Shown: piece after piece, positions 54,001 to 60,000 of the stretch
How the letters are laid out: each line of letters starts with the position of its first letter
Position numbering within the stretch: position 1 is the first letter of the stretch
From: Branchiostoma floridae
Lineage: Eukaryota > Chordata > Leptocardii > Amphioxiformes > Branchiostomatidae
Assembly: GCF_000003815.2 (NCBI RefSeq)
Contig: NC_049980.1
Coordinates: forward strand, 21,963,249-22,023,248
Length of the DNA: 60,000 nt
Direction of reading: 5' to 3'
Notes under the pieces: generated by a model
Told to the model about the DNA's origin: nothing
The model's database searches: none
The model's input: only the letters and a program-made list of their open reading frames with translations
Program-made: the position numbers and the translations under genes

Positions 54001-57000
54001 GAGCTAGTAAAGGAATCCGAAGTAAAACTTTACCATGTCTATGACAACATATTGTTGCAATACACAATGAAGGTGCTAGAGGTCACTTTTACTTGAAAAA
54101 TTAATGTCTAGAATTTGTACTGAAACATGTTTAAAGGTACCGTAAGGCTACAAGATACATGTTCTGTAGTAAAACACTCACATCTAATATATGGATATAT
54201 ACATCATATTACCAGGTGCAAAGGCAAGAAATGGATTGCTAGAGCAAGATGAAGACAAAAAAAAGATTTAGAACGAGGTCTACCTCAAAGATAAGCAAAA
54301 CAGTAATTGGAGACCCTTAATGTATGTCTGTTGTCCGGACCAAAATCAGTGATTTTATCTACAAGTAATTTACGGGAAAAAACTCAAACAAGTAATTTAC
54401 AGGGAAAAAACTCAAAGTTGTATTCCTTGTCAGTTTGAGGAGAGTAATTGGTAATTGTAACTTTTCCTTTTTAAATAGAATTGGCAAGTACTGCAATGAA
54501 TTTCCAGTCTTTGCATCACAACAGTGTTTAATTTGATTGTTCCATCCTTCCCAGCTTGTGTCAGCGATTGTGGAGTATGGAGGAAGCAAGCGCCGTGGCA
54601 CTGATCTGTTTGGCACGGACAACACCAACCCCATCTCCTTCACTAAGAAGCTCCTTAAGGGCCTTAAGGTACAACCATCTCGATGTTGGCACCCAGCATA
54701 CTTGAGATAAATGTTGCTATGTGCCGTCTATGCCTGTAATCTTTGTATCAGCCCATGTTGAGAGCACCCAACGGTAATTGCACACCATTAAGGGATGATG
54801 TGGCTATTCCTAATGTGACTTATCTAATCCATAAAGCTGCCAGGGCTAGTCAACCATCTGATATCAGTTAACGGATCACTTCGTTAGAACGGAGTCAGAA
54901 GATTTGTGAAGATATCAGAGCTTAGAGTGTTCAGGATGTGGATTGCTTGTGTCAAACCTGCACCATACAGGTATTCGTCAGATACGCTTCAGCTGTAACT
55001 CACTGATAGAATGGAGAGGGGCATTTCTGGATCAATTCTAGGGGATTTTCCTACTTCAACTATTTACCACACAGTCATTCGTCAACAGAAGTTTTGCATT
55101 GATTTCCATATTTGTATGTGACAAGAATGAGAAATCAGGGCATATATATGATGGAAGGACAACATCACCTTGCAATATGATAGAACGGTTGTTATCCATC
55201 AAGCAGCTCTCAGCTTTAAGTGTTAAACAAATATGGAAAACAGACCTTAACATGTGATACTGCAAAGTGGATAGATGACAACAATGTGTCAGTAATCTAC
55301 AGCATGTTATCAAACAGTAGCTTGTGTTACACAATTTCTGGCTGTTGGATGCTTAATTTGCTCCTCACTGAGAGGGTGTGGTCATGCACACTTGAGAGAA
55401 CCATTCCCTTTCCTAGAGACACTGAGAGGAACTCAGGGTTCTTTATCACTAAAGAAACCAGTCATCACACCTTCAACACCATGGTAACAAAAGTTAGCAC
55501 ATACTCGTAAATCAACAGGATTAAGTGTATGAAGGTGTAGACATCCATGTAATGAGATACTTCATCTAAATTCAACTGATGACTGAAAAATTGTCTTTAT
55601 TTCCTTTGCACATTGTGAATATTCATAGTTGGGATATAAAACCTGCTCGCCAGCAAGATCTCTTCAGTGTCACTGACAACAGATAATGGATGTTTTCTGA
55701 AAAGCCAAGTCTGACCGTTTCCAAAATCATATCCAGTTTTTGAGTTACTGCTATTTGGTGCAACAGGATTAGGATATGCCCAATTCTCCTGATTTTGAGG
55801 TGTTGTCTATCAGACTTACGGGGGCCTGACCTGCGGAAGCTTGATTTAATCAGGCAAATCAAAAAGTATCTTGATGGTATCTTTTGTGTGTAGGGTGTGG
55901 AGAATGTGTACACTCAGCACACATCCCTGCTGCAAGACGTTCTGGATCAGCTCATTAAGGGTAAACTGAAGGATGGGAGTTACCCTTACCTGGGCACCAG
56001 CACCCTCAGGGACAGGTCAGTCTGTGCAACAATCATCCTTCCTTGCACACAATCTTTTGCTCTGTATATCGCTTAACATTAATGCTTGCACTGGTTTTGT
56101 TGTCACTGTTTTCATGGTGTGCTCTTTACCACATATTCATTACACCCCAAATATGCATTTTCCTTGTATTGCTAGACAGTAAGTGTACTGCAGGAGCTAT
56201 ATCAACTAAATCAAGTCCCTGCAAAATAAAGAAATGAATTCACAGTTATAGCTAGTCTTTAAACTGAACTGTTAGTACAAGATATGGTAGAATCATTTTT
56301 ATTTTCAACAATGTTATCCTAAATGAAATAATTCATGGCCTATGTAAAGTATGTTGTATGTTTTATTGTCCAGCAGCTGTTGTTGTACATGTATTTGTAA
56401 TCCCTTTTTCAGGCCTCAGGATATTATAGTGTTCACCATCGGTGGTGTGACGTATGAGGAGTCTCTGGCCATCCACAACATGAACAGGACCACTCCAGGG
56501 GTCAGGATAGTACTAGGGGGCACCACTGTTCACAACACAAAGAGGTATGGGCCTGGCAGTACTGTTCACCAAAAGAGATTGCCTTGAAAACACCTATGTG
56601 TACCTGACCGTTCTTGTTTGCTAGAATCAGTCTACTAAACTTGGATTGATTTGTTGAAAAAAATTGTCTTTTCTGAGTACTAACGGTATAGGTATATAGT
56701 GGAACTCATTGTCATTAATACAGTAAGGACATCATCACTGCATAGATTTTAAACAATTCTTGGGTTACATGTGTAATGGTCCTCTGTGACAGGTGGATCA
56801 GTGTACAATAACCAGCTGCCTGTGTGGCTGTGAAGTTGGTATGTTATGCCAAAGAGCAGTTATTCCGCCTCTACCATACAATATGCCCTCTTCTAGTCGA
56901 TTTAAGCAGGTTGGCAATAGAAATGTATTAACATTGGTTTTCTTGTCTTCTCACAGCTTCTTGGAGGAGGTATGGCAAGCAACACAGGGTCTGAGATTCC

Positions 57001-57044
57001 AGTACACCAATGCACAGGCCTCCCCACAGCATAGATGGACCTGA
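48096..57044 (+). CDS. VPS45: VPS45, Sec1/Munc18-family protein
   Basis: SM protein that binds syntaxin-16/Tlg2-type SNAREs and drives fusion in endosome/trans-Golgi trafficking; cytosolic, peripherally membrane-bound. Sixteen phase-consistent exons give 571 residues (human 570): 48096-48188, 48688-48822, 49055-49115, 49289-49368, 49759-49827, 50585-50673, 50936-50984, 51154-51264, 52000-52134, 52525-52635, 53148-53315, 53721-53879, 54555-54668, 55894-56015, 56413-56544, 56957-57044. The start [20 protein letters not shown] is nearly identical to human VPS45. Other diagnostic stretches are [12 protein letters not shown] (across exons 3/4), [61 protein letters not shown] and [20 protein letters not shown]. 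Only the last about 20 residues diverge. There is no signal peptide or membrane segment, as expected. It is head-to-head with SMC5. Confidence 0.96.
49379..49415 (+). mobile_element. 5'-end fragment of the PIF/Harbinger-type MITE
   Basis: TTAGGCCGCACCAATTGTAT matches the TTA plus GGCCACACCAATTTAAT end of the element at 21004. No matching right end was found downstream. It lies in VPS45 intron 4. Confidence 0.45.
49968..50033. mobile_element. Palindromic MITE, family of 11480/12073 (VPS45 intron 5)
   Basis: The left arm TAACAGTCCAGAATATACCC, continuing CTAGCCAG, is mirrored by CTGGCGAGGGGTATATTTTGG. Arm order and the CCCCT-GCCAG core match the copies in the kinase gene. Confidence 0.55.
50715..50815. 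repeat. GGAT-type microsatellite
   Basis: Imperfect GGATGGATGGGTGGATGGAT repeats in VPS45 intron 6. A (GTTT)n run lies nearby at about 50357-50378. Confidence 0.8.
55710..55765. repeat. Dispersed repeat, member of a three-copy family
   Basis: CCGTTTCCAAAATCATATCC followed by AGTTTTTGAGTTACTGCTATTTGGTG resembles 32336-32400 (next to the SMC5 exon duplicate) and more weakly 37378-37435 (TTGCTTCAGTAAC, ATTACCTTGATGTCT). It may be a LINE 3' tail. No reverse transcriptase is in the window. Confidence 0.5.
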
Positions 57045-60000
57045 GTCTTGTATTTAAATTGACCAAAAAGTGATGCATTGATTAGAACGCTCAAACTTAA
57101 CAGTCAACTTGCTGTCCTTCAAACATGTTATACAGACATCGCTACTGGCATCAGTTAAGCCTCAAAGTCATAATAATGAACCTGCAGTCTGCTGTATACT
57201 AGCACATGTATTATAAGTGTAGTCTTACCTGGATCAGATCAGTATGAAATGAGGAAGGTGAAACAGGAAGGTGATTATCTGGAGAGACACTGTCTGTAGC
57301 ACTAATGCTGTAACAAATGTTGGTAATACACGTCTGGGCTGATAGCATCTCTGCCATCAGTGGAAGGGATACTGCTGCATTTCGTGATATTTGAGAAGCA
57401 TACATCTTGTAAGCACTGAAGGTGCCAAGTTAGCTTTGTGCTATTATATAGGAGCCATTAGCCTGAGTGTCAAGCTGTGCTAGATGTTGATACTCATGCT
57501 GCATTCAAAGAATTGTTGGATTTCTGATCTGACAGTATTGATGTTGAAACATCAGGCTGCCTACAGAACACTGATCAATACCCATTCTGGTGTACAATAT
57601 GTGGCTGATTTGAGCTGAAGTTTTGAAATTGATTCCAGGTCAGCAATCACATCCTCTCTTTCTGCCATGCAGTAAGCCCAAGAAGCAAGTTGCAGAGAGT
57701 GAACACGTAGAAAAACAATTTCCTCTTTACACCTGACTGTACAGGCACAGGCAGAGAACTGTGGCAGATTTGTTTGCCGGCAATGCAGATCGGTTCACTG
57801 CACACATATTAAAATGCAAACATATAGACAGCTTTTCTAAGCTTAAAGCCTTCTACATATACCAACCACTGATAGAAACACTGAGTCATGACTAATGACT
57901 GTGCACAGTACTTCAACTACTGGATAGATTTTCACCCTCTGGCCCTTGCACGTAATCATGTTTCTTGTCCATTGCCAAACATCCTATCATTCAGGAAAGC
58001 GGAAACTTGAAATCAGTCTGGGGGTCACAAGTCAAGCAGAAGAAACCCTCTGATTGCTTGAATAATCCAATATAAATCACAATTTTCCTGCTGGATTAGT
58101 TCTGTTGATCTATGGCACACTTAATGCCAATCCATGCTGGGAGAATTGTAGCTGACCTGTGGTGTGTTGGCAGACATGCCCCGAGGAATACCGTAAAAGG
58201 CTTTTGATTTGGAAGGGAAGAATTTCAGCAACTGTAGAGTCTGAAGTGAATGACGTAGCCAATGTGTCCATTTCCAGCTTGACTGGCATTAATGGTAATA
58301 GGTAAAAAACAAAACTGGTCAAGATGTCAGAGTGAAAAAAGAACTCCTCAACTTTTTGCAGTTTTACAGTACATGCCTATCAATGACTATCAATCAGCAG
58401 CTGCAGTTTGGCTGCCAAGGTGCCATGGGCATGTTTTCTCCTGAGACTTGTTGGTGACTGGAGGGAGCACATTAACCTTGACACACCTTGAATGTGTTCT
58501 ACTTTGGTGAAGCTCATGAAATATGCAGGTGTCAATGCGAATTATCCAGAGGTGTTAAAGTTAGGCAAGGTTTTGTGTTGCATATCATCAGTTGGGTGAT
58601 AGGTATTATGCACATTTTTCCAGATGTGTTTGTACAAAGTATAATTATCATAGAAGCTCATCTTTGTAGATAATAATCATAGGACAATGCTAAATATGTG
58701 TTTGTACAACCAGTTGTATTCCACTTCTTTCACTCATATTTATGGTTAGATTTAACCAATGGCTGCTATAATGATGTTCAATGCTTCAGTAGAGGAAGAA
58801 CAAAAGCGCTGACAAAGAAAGTATTACAGTGTAGATAGACATAAACTAAGATGCTTATGATTCAATGTGTTAGAAGTATTTTGTTGGTAGGAACATCCCA
58901 GATGAAAGCTTTAAATTTGGTATGATGGTACAATTAAACATTGTTTGTGTACACGTAACTGCTTGCTTTGCAACACTAAGGCAGTCTTATATACATCGGA
59001 TGTTGGAAAGAGGGCTACTCTCAAGAGGAGTACGTTACTTGTTTTGATGAATAGATTATGATTGCCATCATTCCCTGTAGAGATGTAAGTACTGTGATGA
59101 CAGCTCCTATTCCTGATGTATTATTCTGTGGAAGACTTTACCCATTGGGACTTAACATGAATGACATGCTTAACAAGAGCGTACACAGCAGGGGAATACA
59201 AACCTCTTCTGTAGCATACCCCTCTAACATTACATGCCAGGTTAAGTATTGTGCAATGTAATTTTATCTGCCATTTTTATCTATTTACAGTAAAACGGAT
59301 GCCAAAATAAGGGTTTTCTTTGCAATGGCAGTTTTAACATTGTGCTAATACAAATCACCATTCGCAATCAACGACTACTGTTTTTCTACATCATGTATAG
59401 TGTGTGTAGTTCTACGCATATGAAGTTGATTCGCCCTATAAGTAAAAAGAACAGATGGCCGTGTATAATACATTGGCCCTGAAATCCCCTCAAATCTATT
59501 AAGTGCTGCAAACATTACCAGAAAATCCTGCAAAATTCGTTGATAAGTCAAAAAGGAGACAATATGAAAACCATTATTAAATGTTAGATTGAGCTCGGTA
59601 AAGAAAACTGCAATTTGTTCTGTTCTGATGCATTTCTAGTTCGTTTGTTTCATAGAGACAATATGTATATTAAAGACATCAATAGCAAATGTTAAGTTTC
59701 AACTCTATATTACTGGCATAGTTGTAACTGTTACATCCATTTTCATTCCAAATTCATCAATGTTTAATTGAGTTTCACTTACAACAGTTGCATGGCTATT
59801 AGTTTCCATTGACGTTCGACACAATAAGAGTAATACTAATGAACCGCAGTGCCATATGCACTGTGAGTATATCACTCACCTACTAAAACTCTGACATGTG
59901 ATTTGGCTATACCGCCTTCAATATGAGAGTCAGAATTAGCTGCCTTCCTTTGTCCATAGATCATGTGTATGATAGGAGTGTCATTTCCCAAGTTATTACA
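57045..60000. other. VPS45 3' UTR and intergenic DNA; no gene recognised
   Basis: About 3 kb with only short ORFs (70 codons or fewer) lacking family resemblance or splice support. ATTAAA at 57808-57813 could be a weak poly(A) signal for VPS45. I see no RNA gene or delimited transposon here. Confidence 0.55.

Overview
The window is eukaryotic, intron-rich genomic DNA. It carries three complete or near-complete conserved animal genes plus one gene cut by the left edge, all split into short exons with ordinary GT-AG (two GC-AG) introns. Protein similarity (LRRK1-type ROCO kinase, SMC5, VPS45, glutaredoxin), intron density, and the abundance of short palindromic MITEs suggest an invertebrate deuterostome. 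An amphioxus (Branchiostoma) is my best guess, as an inference and not a proof. There are no rRNA genes, CRISPR arrays or bacterial operon features.

Layout. (1) Positions 327-18443, minus strand: 31 coding exons of an LRRK1-like ROCO kinase. Domain order is death-effector-like domain (DED), an unidentified segment, ankyrin repeats, leucine-rich repeats, ROC GTPase, COR, then the N-lobe of a protein kinase. The catalytic loop and anything C-terminal lie beyond position 1. (2) Positions 18.5-27.1 kb: no gene recognised. This stretch is the region upstream of both LRRK and the glutaredoxin gene and is full of non-autonomous DNA transposons. (3) Positions 27146-28532, plus strand: a three-exon, 106-residue dithiol glutaredoxin. 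(4) Positions 30426-47506, minus strand: SMC5 in 29 exons (1087 residues), tail-to-tail with glutaredoxin. (5) Positions 48096-57044, plus strand: VPS45 in 16 exons (571 residues), head-to-head with SMC5 across a 589-bp shared promoter region. (6) Positions 57.05-60 kb: no gene recognised.

The genes do not form a pathway. SMC5 works in the SMC5/6 genome-stability complex, VPS45 in endosomal SNARE fusion, glutaredoxin in thiol redox, and the ROCO kinase in signalling. The most interesting observations are these. The LRRK1-like kinase begins with a DED carrying an RxDL motif, which human LRRK1 lacks. The SMC5 Walker A loop has lost two of its usual glycines while keeping G-K-S. Part of SMC5 exon 26 is copied, in frame, just upstream of exon 25. 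Several DNA-transposon families can be delimited to the base by their terminal inverted repeats and target-site duplications.

All splice boundaries were worked out by eye, from open frame, GT/AG sites, phase continuity and remembered human homologues. No search was run.
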